Shown here: positions 1 through 8,153 of the stretch, piece after piece
How positions within the stretch are numbered: position 1 is the first letter of the stretch
Layout of the letters: each line of letters opens with the position of its first letter
Assembly: GCA_963720235.1 (NCBI GenBank)
Contig: OY970389.1
Coordinates: 3,410,001-3,474,000 of the forward strand
Source of the DNA: JACMLC01 sp963720235
GTDB lineage: Bacteria; Acidobacteriota; Blastocatellia; Pyrinomonadales; Pyrinomonadaceae
Length of the DNA: 64,000 bases
Reading direction: 5' to 3'
Notes under the pieces: generated by a model
Databases searched by the model: none
Told to the model about the DNA's origin: nothing
The model's input: only the letters and a program-made list of their open reading frames with translations
Made by a program: the position numbers and the translations under genes

Positions 1-33
1 GAAGGCGAAGCCGGAGGCGAAGCCGGAGGCGAA
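1..33 (+). repeat. 12-bp in-frame tandem repeat in coding sequence
   Basis: The unit GAAGCCGGAGGC occurs at 7-18 and 19-30 with partial copies on both sides. It encodes Glu-Ala-Gly-Gly and continues off the window edge, so the full copy number is unknown. It lies just upstream of the GAF half-domain of the GGDEF protein. Confidence 0.75.
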
Positions 34-963
34 TCTTTAACTAACTGTTATTACCGCGACGGTGAAGACAGCGAGAAGTCCGAAGAGACAGAGTTGCGCG
101 GAGACCTTGACGCCTACAGCGTGCGGCTCATCAAGAGCTTGAGCAATTATGTGCTGGACGGACGCGGCAACGCGGACGCGCAGGCGCAGAGCATACGCCC
201 GCTTGCAGCAGTGCCTCTTATCTATCAGCAACGCTTCATGGGCGTCCTGCTCGTGCGCTCGGATGACCCGTCGCGCATCTGGCAGGAGAACGAAGTGCTG
301 CTTCTGCGCACGGTCGCGGATCAGGTCACAATCGCCGTCAATCACGCGCGCCTCTTTGCGCAGACTCAGCAACAGGCATTGACGGACGCATTGACTGGTT
401 GCGTCAACCGCCGCTCCTTTGAAGTTGAACTCGAAAAAGCTCTGCAACTCGCCACGCGCATGCGCCAGCCGCTCTCGCTCATCATGCTCGACGTTGACTA
501 TTTCAAGAAGGTCAACGATACGCACGGGCATGATGCAGGAGATGTCGCGCTACGTATGCTTGCGGACGGACTGCGCGAAGAGTTGCGCGGCGTGGACACT
601 GCTGCGCGTTATGGCGGCGAAGAGTTCGCAGTGATTCTTCCGCAGGCGAGTATTGATGGCGCGTTAGCCGTCGCAGAAAGACTGCGCGCGCGCATTGAGA
701 TGACAGACATTCCGCGCGTCGGTCAGATTACAGCTTCGTTCGGAGTTGCAACCTTCCCGATTCACGCCTCTTCACGCGACAGCCTCGTCACGACAGCAGA
801 CCGCGCGCTTTATGAGGCCAAACATTCTGGCCGCAATCGCGTGTGCAGTCCCGCGATTGAGCCGATTATCCTCTCGGACGACATGTTCGATTTAGAACCG
901 ATTGACGGCGAGATGCCGGATGCGGAATCTGAATCCGAATCTGTTCCTACGTTTCTGAATTGA
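1..963 (+). CDS. GAF-GGDEF diguanylate cyclase, 5' end missing
   Basis: The frame is open from the window edge, so the start lies outside. The visible protein has the C-terminal half of a GAF-like sensor domain and then a complete GGDEF domain, which makes cyclic di-GMP from two GTP. The active-site signature is GGEEF (within RYGGEEFAV), preceded by the DVDYFKKVND metal/substrate segment. An RxxD motif (RGVD) lies exactly five residues before GGEEF, the spacing of the allosteric product-inhibition I-site, so the enzyme is predicted to be active and feedback-inhibited. The C-terminal tail is acidic and serine-rich. A low-complexity Glu-Gly-Ala stretch opens the visible part. The gene converges on the acetyltransferase gene and overlaps its 3' end by 17 bp. 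What the GAF domain senses cannot be told. Confidence 0.93.
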   Translation, partial: EGEAGGEAGGESLTNCYYRDGEDSEKSEETELRGDLDAYSVRLIKSLSNYVLDGRGNADAQAQSIRPLAAVPLIYQQRFMGVLLVRSDDPSRIWQENEVLLLRTVADQVTIAVNHARLFAQTQQQALTDALTGCVNRRSFEVELEKALQLATRMRQPLSLIMLDVDYFKKVNDTHGHDAGDVALRMLADGLREELRGVDTAARYGGEEFAVILPQASIDGALAVAERLRARIEMTDIPRVGQITASFGVATFPIHASSRDSLVTTADRALYEAKHSGRNRVCSPAIEPIILSDDMFDLEPIDGEMPDAESESESVPTFLN

Positions 964-1411
964 GCCATTCGTATTCTATATCTTCCAACTGCCATTCTTT
1001 TTCAAAGCCCGTTCCGATTACTCTAAATCCCTGCCGCTCATAAAAGCTCTGCGCATTCCGATTAGCCTTGAAAGTATAGAGGCGCAGACGCCCGCTCGAA
1101 TTGCGCTTTGCAATCTCGACCAGCATTCGACCGATGCCTTTCTGCTGGTGGTCAACGTGGATATAAAGCTGTGAAATCATTTCGGGCGTGGATGCCATAA
1201 ATCCTATAATTGCTCCGGTCGCTTTCTCAATCACGACCAGCACGCGGTTTTCCGGCACTAATTTGTCAGTGAGAAATTGTATCTGCTCCTCAATCGGATG
1301 CGGGTTAATCACGCCGACGGCGCGCTCGAAGCTGTCTCGCCACATGCGTACAAGCTCGCGCGCATGTTCGGGCGAGTAGTCAACGATTGAGATGTTGTCA
1401 TCCAAAGTCAT
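947..1411 (-). CDS. GNAT-family N-acetyltransferase
   Basis: A 154-residue protein with the GNAT fold, which transfers acetyl from acetyl-CoA to an amine or similar acceptor. The motif A region reads IHVDHQQKGIGRMLVE, where QQKGIG is the pyrophosphate-binding Q/RxxGxG/A loop. The C-terminal motif B segment has NxxAQSFYERQGF, typical of the family. The ATG at 1411 (protein starts MTLDDN) is preferred because the longer reading starts inside an intergenic hairpin repeat. No convincing ribosome binding site precedes either start. The gene converges with the GGDEF gene, overlapping it by 17 bp. The substrate is unknown. Confidence 0.85.
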   Translation of the reverse strand: MTLDDNISIVDYSPEHARELVRMWRDSFERAVGVINPHPIEEQIQFLTDKLVPENRVLVVIEKATGAIIGFMASTPEMISQLYIHVDHQQKGIGRMLVEIAKRNSSGRLRLYTFKANRNAQSFYERQGFRVIGTGFEKEWQLEDIEYEWLNSET

Positions 1412-1429
1412 AAGGCAACAAAAGAATAT

Positions 1430-1511
1430 CCCGCAAAGGCGCAAAGACGCAAAGGAGTTGAGTGATGATTTATCTTGCGTGCTTTTCTTTGCGTCTTTGC
1501 GCCTTTGCGGG
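1430..1511. repeat. Hairpin repeat, family R1 (GCAAAGGC words)
   Basis: Two perfect 25-bp inverted arms (1430-1454 and 1487-1511) enclose about 32 bp. Each arm is a tandem of 8-bp words, CCCGCAAAGG then CGCAAAGA then CGCAAAG. It sits between divergently transcribed genes. The same family recurs at about 10.9, 17.1, 27.2, 49.3, 52.5 and 56.7 kb, with composite forms at 5.9, 14.5 and 46.0 kb. The arms give spurious open frames rich in Arg, Lys, Leu and Cys. Confidence 0.92.
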
Positions 1512-1646
1512 AAACTTTCTTTTCATCTCTTGACATGGATGCTTCTGGGCATTTGGCGTTCGGGCGAAAAATCGCGCATGATAGCTCCAGCCCAATTCCT
1601 TTGAGCAGGCGCGGAGGTTTGCGAGACACAGCATCTCGCATGATTT

Positions 1647-3389
1647 ATGCACGATCTGAAGAAATTCGCACGTTATTTTCGACCTTATAAGCTGCATATA
1701 GTCACTGGCATTCTGTGCATCCTCGCATCAGTTGTCTTTGGCCTTTTGATTCCGCGCTCGGTCGGCATCGCGGTTGACGACCTCAAGCAGGGCGTCACCT
1801 GGGCCACAATCACAACAGCAAGTCTCAAGATTATGGGCCTCAGTTTGATGAGCGGCATCTTTCTCTTTCTACAACGCCGCATCCTCATCAACATGTCCAG
1901 GCATGTCGAGTATGACTTACGCAGAGATTTTTACGGGCGGTTAGTTGACCAGCCGCTCTCATTTTTTCAAGAGCACAGAACCGGCGATTTGATGGCGCGC
2001 GCGACTAACGATCTTGCGGCGGTGAGACAACTTGCAGGGCCGATGATTATGTACACGCTGCAAACAGTGTTCGTCGTCGTGCTCGTCCTGCCATTGATGC
2101 TCAGAATCAGCGTGAAGCTCACGCTCCTGCTCTTTATCACGATGCCGCTCGTCTCTTTGACAGTCAAATACTTCGGCCAGCAGGTGCATGTGCGCTTTGA
2201 AAAAATTCAAGACTTCTTTGCGCAGATAACTGCGCGCGCGCAGGAGAATTTTACAGGAGTGCGTGTCGTGCGCGCTTACGCGCAGGAGAACGCGGAGATT
2301 GCAGCCTTTGATAATTTGAATCGTGCGTATGCCGAGCGCAATCTGGGCCTCGTGCGTATCTCCGCGATGATGCGGCCATTGCTGCAATTTCTTATCGGCA
2401 CAGGCTTCGTTCTTATTATCTGGGTCGGCGTTCCTATGACGGTCAGAGACGAGATGAGCGTCGGAGAGTTTACGGCTTTCAATCTTTACCTGACGCGGCT
2501 TATCTGGCCCTTGATTGCGCTCGGCTATGTCGTCAATCTTTACCAGCGCGGGACTGCGAGCTTAAAACGGCTCAATGCCATCCAAGCGATTGAGCCGACG
2601 ATTACAGACACCGCAGCCGTGCGCGAGCAGCCTCCGATTACCGGGCGCATAGAGTTTCAGAATCTGACTTACACTTTCCACGAGACGGACGAGCCTGTCT
2701 TGCGCGACATCAACCTCGTTATCGAAGCTGGACAAACAGTGGCTTTTGTCGGTCGCACTGGGAGCGGAAAATCAACGCTCGTCAATCTGATTCCGCGTCT
2801 CATCGAAGCCCCGCGCGGCTCTGTGCTCATTGACAACATCCCTGTGCAGGATTATCCACTCGCGCAACTTCGCGCTAGCATCGGCTATGTCCCGCAGGAA
2901 ACATTTCTCTTTAGCGATTCGCTGGCCGACAACATCTCTTTCGGAGTTGAAAAGGCGGAACGCGCAGAGGTCGAGTGGGCCGCAGAGATTGCAGGTTTAA
3001 GGGAAGACATTGAAAGTTTTCCAGACGGCTTTGACACGCTGGTCGGAGAGCGCGGCATCACGCTTTCGGGCGGGCAGAAGCAGCGCACTGCGATTGCGCG
3101 CGCAGTGCTTCGCCAGCCAAAGATTCTGATTCTTGATGACGCGCTCTCTGCTGTTGACACTTACACGGAAGAAAAAATTCTGGCCCAACTGCGCGGCGTG
3201 ATGCGCGAGCGCACGAGCATCATTGTCTCGCACCGCATCTCGACAGTGCGTGATGCAGACCTGATTTGTGTGCTGGATGAAGGTCGCATCGTAGAGCGCG
3301 GGACGCATGCGGAACTGCTGGCGCGCGGCGGCGAGTATGCAGATTTGTATGAGCGGCAACTGCTGGAAGAAGAGTTGGCCGCCATCTGA
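1647..3389 (+). CDS. ABC exporter half-transporter with degenerate Walker B
   Basis: A 580-residue type-I ABC exporter with six membrane spans (about 17-310) and then a nucleotide-binding domain. Walker A is VGRTGSGKS (about 368-376), the signature is canonical LSGGQ (473-477), and Walker B reads ILILDD, with Asp498 where the catalytic Glu is expected. That substitution marks the subunit contributing the degenerate ATP site in heterodimeric exporters of the TM287/288, BmrCD and YheI/YheH type. The partner is the gene starting at 3884, which has the complementary defect. ATG 1647 is the first in-frame start; no strong ribosome binding site is seen. Substrate unknown: lipid or drug efflux would fit the family. 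Confidence 0.92.
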   Translation: MHDLKKFARYFRPYKLHIVTGILCILASVVFGLLIPRSVGIAVDDLKQGVTWATITTASLKIMGLSLMSGIFLFLQRRILINMSRHVEYDLRRDFYGRLVDQPLSFFQEHRTGDLMARATNDLAAVRQLAGPMIMYTLQTVFVVVLVLPLMLRISVKLTLLLFITMPLVSLTVKYFGQQVHVRFEKIQDFFAQITARAQENFTGVRVVRAYAQENAEIAAFDNLNRAYAERNLGLVRISAMMRPLLQFLIGTGFVLIIWVGVPMTVRDEMSVGEFTAFNLYLTRLIWPLIALGYVVNLYQRGTASLKRLNAIQAIEPTITDTAAVREQPPITGRIEFQNLTYTFHETDEPVLRDINLVIEAGQTVAFVGRTGSGKSTLVNLIPRLIEAPRGSVLIDNIPVQDYPLAQLRASIGYVPQETFLFSDSLADNISFGVEKAERAEVEWAAEIAGLREDIESFPDGFDTLVGERGITLSGGQKQRTAIARAVLRQPKILILDDALSAVDTYTEEKILAQLRGVMRERTSIIVSHRISTVRDADLICVLDEGRIVERGTHAELLARGGEYADLYERQLLEEELAAI

Positions 3390-3415
3390 ATTTTTTTTGA
3401 CGAAGGGAGCTACGG

Positions 3416-3856
3416 ATGCAGCCGCCAAATCAACATGACCCGAATATTGAGAACGGCTACAGAGTGCTGCTCATAATCTGGTTCGCCATCCTGAGTTCGG
3501 CTGTGCTGTTCATGCTGCTCACGTTTGTCGTTCCGCGCCCCGCCTTGCCTGAGACGAGCCCTATGCTCGCATGGATATTGACTGGAGCCGGGACGCTCAT
3601 GGCGCTTGCGTCCTTTGTCCCGAAGAAAATGTTTATGGAGCAGGCCGTGCAAAAGCAGCAACAGCAGCTAGTGCATACAGGCTATATCATCGCGTTTGCG
3701 ATGAGCGAGGCGGCGGGCTTGTTCGGCCTGCTGGCATATTTTCTGACGCCGGGGCCATATCATTATCTGCTGTTCGTCATCTCCGTCGTCTTCATGTTCC
3801 TGCATTACCCGCGCCGCGACCATTTGCGCGCGGCGAGTTTTAAGAAACAAGGCTGA
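3416..3856 (+). CDS. Small four-helix membrane protein between exporter halves
   Basis: A 146-residue protein with about four hydrophobic segments (near residues 17-40, 47-65, 85-108 and 112-128) and a basic C-terminus. A good ribosome binding site (GAAGGGAG) precedes the ATG. I do not recognise the family. It lies 26 bp after the first exporter subunit and 27 bp before the second on the same strand, so it is almost certainly co-transcribed and may be an accessory subunit of the heterodimer. That role is inference from position only. Confidence 0.82.
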   Translation: MQPPNQHDPNIENGYRVLLIIWFAILSSAVLFMLLTFVVPRPALPETSPMLAWILTGAGTLMALASFVPKKMFMEQAVQKQQQQLVHTGYIIAFAMSEAAGLFGLLAYFLTPGPYHYLLFVISVVFMFLHYPRRDHLRAASFKKQG

Positions 3857-3883
3857 GAGAAACAGGATAGTTTACAAGTAAAG

Positions 3884-5785
3884 ATGTCCACTGCCGTCAA
3901 ACAATTTCATGAAGAAGAAGCCATCGGCAAGACGTACGACTTTCGCATCGCGCGCAGGCTGCTTGGTTATCTGAGGCCATATTTGTATGCGCTCATTCCC
4001 GCGCTCGTGCTGACGCTCTTGCAAGTGGGCCTCGGTGTCTTACAACCGCTCTTTACGCAGTATGCGATTGACTGGTACATCACGCCGGGCAGGTTGGACG
4101 GGCTCAATCTGTTCGTGCTCGTTTACCTGGGCGTCTGGTTACTGCGTTTCGTCTTTTCGTATGTGCAGGAGATTCTGCTCAACACTGTGGGCCAGCGCGT
4201 GATGTACGACCTCAGGAGCGAGCTTTATAACAAGCTGCAACATCAGGAAGTAGCTTTCTATGACCGCAATCCTGTCGGAAGAATTATGACGCGGCTGACT
4301 TCGGATGTGGATGCGCTCAACGAGTTGTTCACGTCCGGCGTGATTGATGTGCTCGGCGATTTGCTGATGATTATTGCCATCATCGCTGTCATGCTTGTGA
4401 TGGACTGGCAACTGACGCTCATCTCGCTTATCACAGTCCCGATGCTCTTTGGCGCGACGACATGGTTTCGCAAGCATGCGCGGCGTGGCTATGACCGCGT
4501 GCGCACGCGCATGGCGCGGCTCAACGCATTCTTGCAGGAACACCTTTCAGGCGCGCAGACCGTGCAGATTTTCAATGCCGAGGCTAAATCCCGAAAACAG
4601 TTTCACGACATCAACGACGACCATCGCAACGCGAACATCGAAACAATCTTTTACTATTCAGTCTTTTTCCCGCTCGTGGATTTAATCGGCGCGGCGGGCA
4701 TCGCCCTGATTATCTGGTTCGGCGGCTGGCGCATAATGCAGAACACGCCCTTTGAGACTGCGCTCACACTGGGCGCGCTCGTCGCGTTCATACAATATTC
4801 CCAACTCCTGTTTCAGCCGATACGCGATATTTCGGACAAGTACAATGTGCTGCAAGCGGCTGTCGTCGCTTCCTATCGCATCTTCAAAACCTTAGACACG
4901 CCGATTGAAGTTACAACGCCAGAAATGCCAAAGAAGAGCGGGCGCGCTGTTGGGCGTATAGAGTTTGAGAATGTGTGGTTTGCTTATAAGGATGAAGACT
5001 GGGTTTTGAAGGACGTGTCTTTCAAGGTCGAGCCGGGACAGTCTGTCGCGCTCGTGGGCCACACAGGCTCTGGCAAGACGACGATTACGAATCTCTTGAT
5101 GCGCTTTTATGATGTGCAGCGCGGGCGCATCCTCTTGGACGGCGTTGACGTGCGCGATTGGGACTTGCAAGCCCTGCGCGAAAATTTTGCAGTCGTCCTC
5201 CAAGACGTGTTTCTCTTTAGCGGGACTGTTGAAGGCAATATCAGGTTGGGACGCGCGGACATCACAGCCGAGCGCGTCGAGTGGGCCGCAGGCGAAGTGC
5301 GCGCAGACCGCTTTATCAAGCGACTGCATGAAGGCTACAAGGCGGAAGTGAAAGAGCGCGGCGCGGGCCTCTCTGTGGGCCAGAAACAATTAATCTCATT
5401 CGCACGCGCGCTGGCCTTTGACCCGGCCCTGCTCGTCCTTGATGAAGCGACCAGCTCGATTGATACGGAGACAGAGCAACTGATTCAACAGGCCATCGAG
5501 CGCGTGATGATGAACCGCACTTCAATCGTCGTCGCGCATCGTCTCTCGACGATTCAAAGGGCCAACCGCATCATCGTCCTCCATCACGGCGAGATACGCG
5601 AGCAAGGCACGCATCAGGAACTCTTAGCGATTCACGGCCTCTACTGGAAACTCTACAGGCTGCAATACGCCGACGGCTCAAGAAACATAGCCGCGACGGA
5701 AGAACCAATCGAAAGCGTGGATGAAGGTGTCAGGATGAAGGATGAAAGAGATACTATTGAAGACGAAGCCTTCATCTCTGAATGA
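3884..5785 (+). CDS. ABC exporter half-transporter with catalytic Glu, altered signature
   Basis: A 633-residue type-I ABC exporter: six membrane spans (about 30-330), then the ATPase domain. Walker A is VGHTGSGKT (391-399) and Walker B is LLVLDE with catalytic Glu521 intact, but the signature is LSVGQ (496-500) instead of LSGGQ. With the 1647-3389 protein (intact LSGGQ, Asp for Glu) this gives one competent and one degenerate ATP site, the hallmark of heterodimeric exporters. The last 20 or so residues are charged and lie beyond the normal domain end. They are encoded by DNA resembling the GGATGAAGGATGAAAG intergenic repeat family, so the stop codon appears to have been shifted by a repeat. 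Confidence 0.92.
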   Translation: MSTAVKQFHEEEAIGKTYDFRIARRLLGYLRPYLYALIPALVLTLLQVGLGVLQPLFTQYAIDWYITPGRLDGLNLFVLVYLGVWLLRFVFSYVQEILLNTVGQRVMYDLRSELYNKLQHQEVAFYDRNPVGRIMTRLTSDVDALNELFTSGVIDVLGDLLMIIAIIAVMLVMDWQLTLISLITVPMLFGATTWFRKHARRGYDRVRTRMARLNAFLQEHLSGAQTVQIFNAEAKSRKQFHDINDDHRNANIETIFYYSVFFPLVDLIGAAGIALIIWFGGWRIMQNTPFETALTLGALVAFIQYSQLLFQPIRDISDKYNVLQAAVVASYRIFKTLDTPIEVTTPEMPKKSGRAVGRIEFENVWFAYKDEDWVLKDVSFKVEPGQSVALVGHTGSGKTTITNLLMRFYDVQRGRILLDGVDVRDWDLQALRENFAVVLQDVFLFSGTVEGNIRLGRADITAERVEWAAGEVRADRFIKRLHEGYKAEVKERGAGLSVGQKQLISFARALAFDPALLVLDEATSSIDTETEQLIQQAIERVMMNRTSIVVAHRLSTIQRANRIIVLHHGEIREQGTHQELLAIHGLYWKLYRLQYADGSRNIAATEEPIESVDEGVRMKDERDTIEDEAFISE

Positions 5786-5820
5786 ACGTGAGTTTGGCAT
5801 AAGAAGGAGTTTGTTTCGTT

Positions 5821-6168
5821 AGCCCCGACAGGGGCGGCAGATATTAGCCCCGCGCGTCAGCGCGGGGACACGCACATCACACACCAACCGAGCCCCGTAG
5901 GGGCGGCATAATGTATATCAATCAAGAGTAGAAGTTGAGAGAAAGAAAAGAGCTTTCTCTTTGCACCTCTTTGCGTCTTCCATCTTTGCGGTCTTTGCGG
6001 TTAAGTAGTTTTTTAACGCAAAGGACGCAAAGATTTTTCGCAAAGAGCGCAAAGATATTCTCGCCTCTTGATTCGCATAATTTCTGTCGCCCCTACGGGG
6101 CTCGTGATTTATTTGTACTGCTTAACCCTCGCGTCGTGGGCTAAGATATGTCGCCCCTGTCGGGGCTG
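5821..6168. repeat. Composite nested hairpin of two repeat families
   Basis: This fills the gap between convergent genes. Outer words are AGCCCCGACAGGGGCGGC and AGCCCCGTAGGGGCGGC on the left, answered on the right by inverted counterparts near 6091-6108 and 6151-6168. Inside lies a second inverted repeat of CTTTGCG words (about 5957-6000) and CGCAAAG words (about 6018-6052), the R1 family in reversed order. One family thus appears inserted inside the loop of another. No convincing gene is present. Confidence 0.85.
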
Positions 6169-6179
6169 TCATGGCTTTT

Positions 6180-7310
6180 CTATGGCAGGTCGAATTTCTT
6201 TTCGTCAACAGGCATGTTGCTCTTAATCTCCGCAAACTTGCGCGTCCAACCAATCCAGGGGTCAACGTAGGATTGTTTGATAATGAAAGGCATCTTCACG
6301 CCGTCCACGTCCCTGTAATCCTCGTAGTCCAACTGCTCAGGTATCCAGCCGATGATGGTATCTTCCAACACCTGTGCGCGCAGGAGCAGGCCCGTCTCTG
6401 TGTCGAAGTAAAATTTTTCCATGCGCGCGGGCGCGGCTAATGTTCCCAAGACATAGGCTTCGCGCTCGCCAATCTTCTCTTTGCCCATGACGGACATCTT
6501 CTTTGCCTGCTCAAGCGGCTTGAGCATCCAGAAGAAATCCGCAGCCTGCTTCATCTGTTCAAGTTCTGCGCCGCCGAGCTCGCGCTGCCCGCGCGGAGTT
6601 TTCATCCAGGCTACAGAGCCGTTATAGCCGCGCGCGATTGTCGCCTGTTGCGGTGTGGTGAGCGTCAACAAAAATTTGTTCGGAGCCGCCTGCGTGATTT
6701 CAAAAGGTATGCTGGCTCCGCTCCCGGATGTTTGCGTTCCCTTTGCGATGCGCGTCTTTGCTTTCTCAATCGCAGCCCTGCCGCCAATCGCCTGTACATA
6801 TTTATCGAGCACCTCTTCAACCTTTGGCAGATTGAGCGCGGGCTTCTGTCCGCCGGGGCCGCCTTCAGGCGGAAGTTGCGGAAGCGGCGGAGCGATGGCT
6901 GGCTCTGTGCTGCCCCTGTGACAGGTATAGCAGGAGATGGCATGCCTGCCATTGAAGTGCGTCTTATTGATGTCGAGCGTCATCTGCAACATGCGCCGCG
7001 CGGTGCGTTTGGCGGGCTTGTCATCCTTCTCCCATTCCCACTTATCGCCGCCCTGATAGACATGGCAATACGCGCAACTGACGCCGAGCGAGGCGCGCAT
7101 AAAATTCATAACAATATAGAGCTGCGATTCGGGCAAGCCCTTGAGCACCTGTATATTTTTGTGCGTCTGCTCGACAGTCTTCTCCTGCTGGCCCTTCTCT
7201 ACCGGCGCGTCCGCTCTTGTCCCTCTTGTTATCAAGACGGCGAACACAAAGCCGAGCATCAATCCTAACGCGACAAGTCTCAGGAATTGCGTGTTGATTC
7301 TCCGAGCCAT
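6180..7310 (-). CDS. Membrane-anchored two-haem c-type cytochrome, reaction-centre cytochrome family
   Basis: A 376-residue protein with an N-terminal signal anchor (about 10-28) and two haem c sites, CAYCH (near residue 79) and CYTCH followed by RG (near 127). The residues around them resemble the photosynthetic reaction-centre cytochrome c family (CytoC_RC, PF02276), which also occurs widely in non-phototrophic acidobacteria. The C-terminal 200 residues form an extra beta-rich domain of unknown role, so it probably acts in periplasmic electron transfer or sensing. AAGGAGG lies about 9 bp before ATG 7310, which fixes the start. No photosynthesis gene lies nearby, so it is not evidence for phototrophy. 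Confidence 0.88.
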   Translation of the reverse strand: MARRINTQFLRLVALGLMLGFVFAVLITRGTRADAPVEKGQQEKTVEQTHKNIQVLKGLPESQLYIVMNFMRASLGVSCAYCHVYQGGDKWEWEKDDKPAKRTARRMLQMTLDINKTHFNGRHAISCYTCHRGSTEPAIAPPLPQLPPEGGPGGQKPALNLPKVEEVLDKYVQAIGGRAAIEKAKTRIAKGTQTSGSGASIPFEITQAAPNKFLLTLTTPQQATIARGYNGSVAWMKTPRGQRELGGAELEQMKQAADFFWMLKPLEQAKKMSVMGKEKIGEREAYVLGTLAAPARMEKFYFDTETGLLLRAQVLEDTIIGWIPEQLDYEDYRDVDGVKMPFIIKQSYVDPWIGWTRKFAEIKSNMPVDEKKFDLP

Positions 7311-7419
7311 AGAGAAGCCTCCTTTTCACGGTCGTGCATGTTTCTCTTTATCACTTTTCAGGCACGCCGCGCATGTGCCGTTGGTCACGCCTACAGGTCA
7401 CATTCAGGCATGACCATAC

Positions 7420-7498
7420 AAATGCAAAATTAAAAATGTAAAATGCAAAATTAAGAACTGTCTTTCATTTTGCATTTTACATTTTTAATTTTGCATTT
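7420..7498. repeat. Perfect 31-bp-arm hairpin, AAATGCAAAATT words
   Basis: Arms at 7420-7450 and 7468-7498 are exact reverse complements over 31 bp with a 17-base loop. The arms are built from the near-tandem words AAATGCAAAATT and AAATGTAAAATGC. It lies upstream of the cytochrome gene and directly after the stop of the response regulator gene, so it may also end that transcript, although no separate T-tract follows. Confidence 0.9.
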
Positions 7499-7499
7499 C

Positions 7500-8153
7500 T
7501 TAGACGAGGCCGAGGGCTTTGGCTTTGAGTGCGGCTTGCGTGCGGTCGCGCACATCGAGTTTGACGAGAATGTTTGTGACGTGGTTTTTGACTGTGCCTT
7601 CGGCGATGAAGAGGCTGCTGGCAATCTCTTTGTTGCTCGCGCCGCGTGCGACGAGCGAGAGGATTTCAAGCTCGCGCTCGGAGAGATTTGTCGGCTGTGA
7701 GGATGCGTATGGCTGGTACTTGTTTGTCAGGCGCGCGAACTCTGCGACCACTTTGGCCGCGACAGATGGTTGTAGAAAAGACTCGCCGCGCGCCGCCGCG
7801 CGAATCGCTTCGCACAATTTCTCGGAGGGCGCATCCTTCAAGAGATACCCGACCGCGCCTGCCCTTAAACCTTCAAAGATATATTCGTCGTCATCAAACG
7901 TCGTGAGAACTATGACGCGACAGGCTGGCTGCTCTCTGTGCAGGCGGCGCGTGGCCGCGACTCCATCGAGCACAGGCATGCGCAAATCCATAAGCACTAC
8001 ATCGGGGACAAGCAATCCGGCCTGACTCAAAGCTTCTTCGCCATGCGCCGCTTCGCCGACTACCAACATATCCGTTTGCACGGAGAGCAACGTGCGCAAG
8101 CCTTCACGAAAGAGCGTCTGATCGTCAACCAGCAGGATGCGTATGGGATTCAT
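7500..8153 (-). CDS. NarL/LuxR-type response regulator
   Basis: A 217-residue two-domain regulator. The receiver domain (1-120) has the acidic pair Asp10-Asp11, phospho-acceptor Asp56 (in VLMDLRMP), the conserved Thr in VLTTF, and Lys in LLKDA. After a short linker comes a LuxR-type helix-turn-helix (about 150-217) with LSERELEILSLVARGASNKE and GTVKNHV. It is predicted to bind DNA when phosphorylated by the kinase encoded immediately upstream, whose gene overlaps its start by 4 bp (ATGA coupling). Target genes are not evident from the window. Confidence 0.95.
   Translation of the reverse strand: MNPIRILLVDDQTLFREGLRTLLSVQTDMLVVGEAAHGEEALSQAGLLVPDVVLMDLRMPVLDGVAATRRLHREQPACRVIVLTTFDDDEYIFEGLRAGAVGYLLKDAPSEKLCEAIRAAARGESFLQPSVAAKVVAEFARLTNKYQPYASSQPTNLSERELEILSLVARGASNKEIASSLFIAEGTVKNHVTNILVKLDVRDRTQAALKAKALGLV

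Noticed and set aside
1530..1552. TTGACA box as a promoter for the first exporter gene
   Set aside because: No acceptable -10 box lies 16-18 bp downstream.
5935..6144. Open frames inside hairpin repeats (also near 1408-1641, 27056-27297 and 49111-49567)
   Set aside because: They translate the repeat words into Arg/Lys/Leu/Cys-rich peptides, have no ribosome binding sites and recur wherever the repeat occurs.
6180..7310. Evidence for phototrophy
   Set aside because: The cytochrome belongs to a family that is frequent in non-phototrophic acidobacteria, and no reaction-centre, pigment or carbon-fixation gene is in the window.
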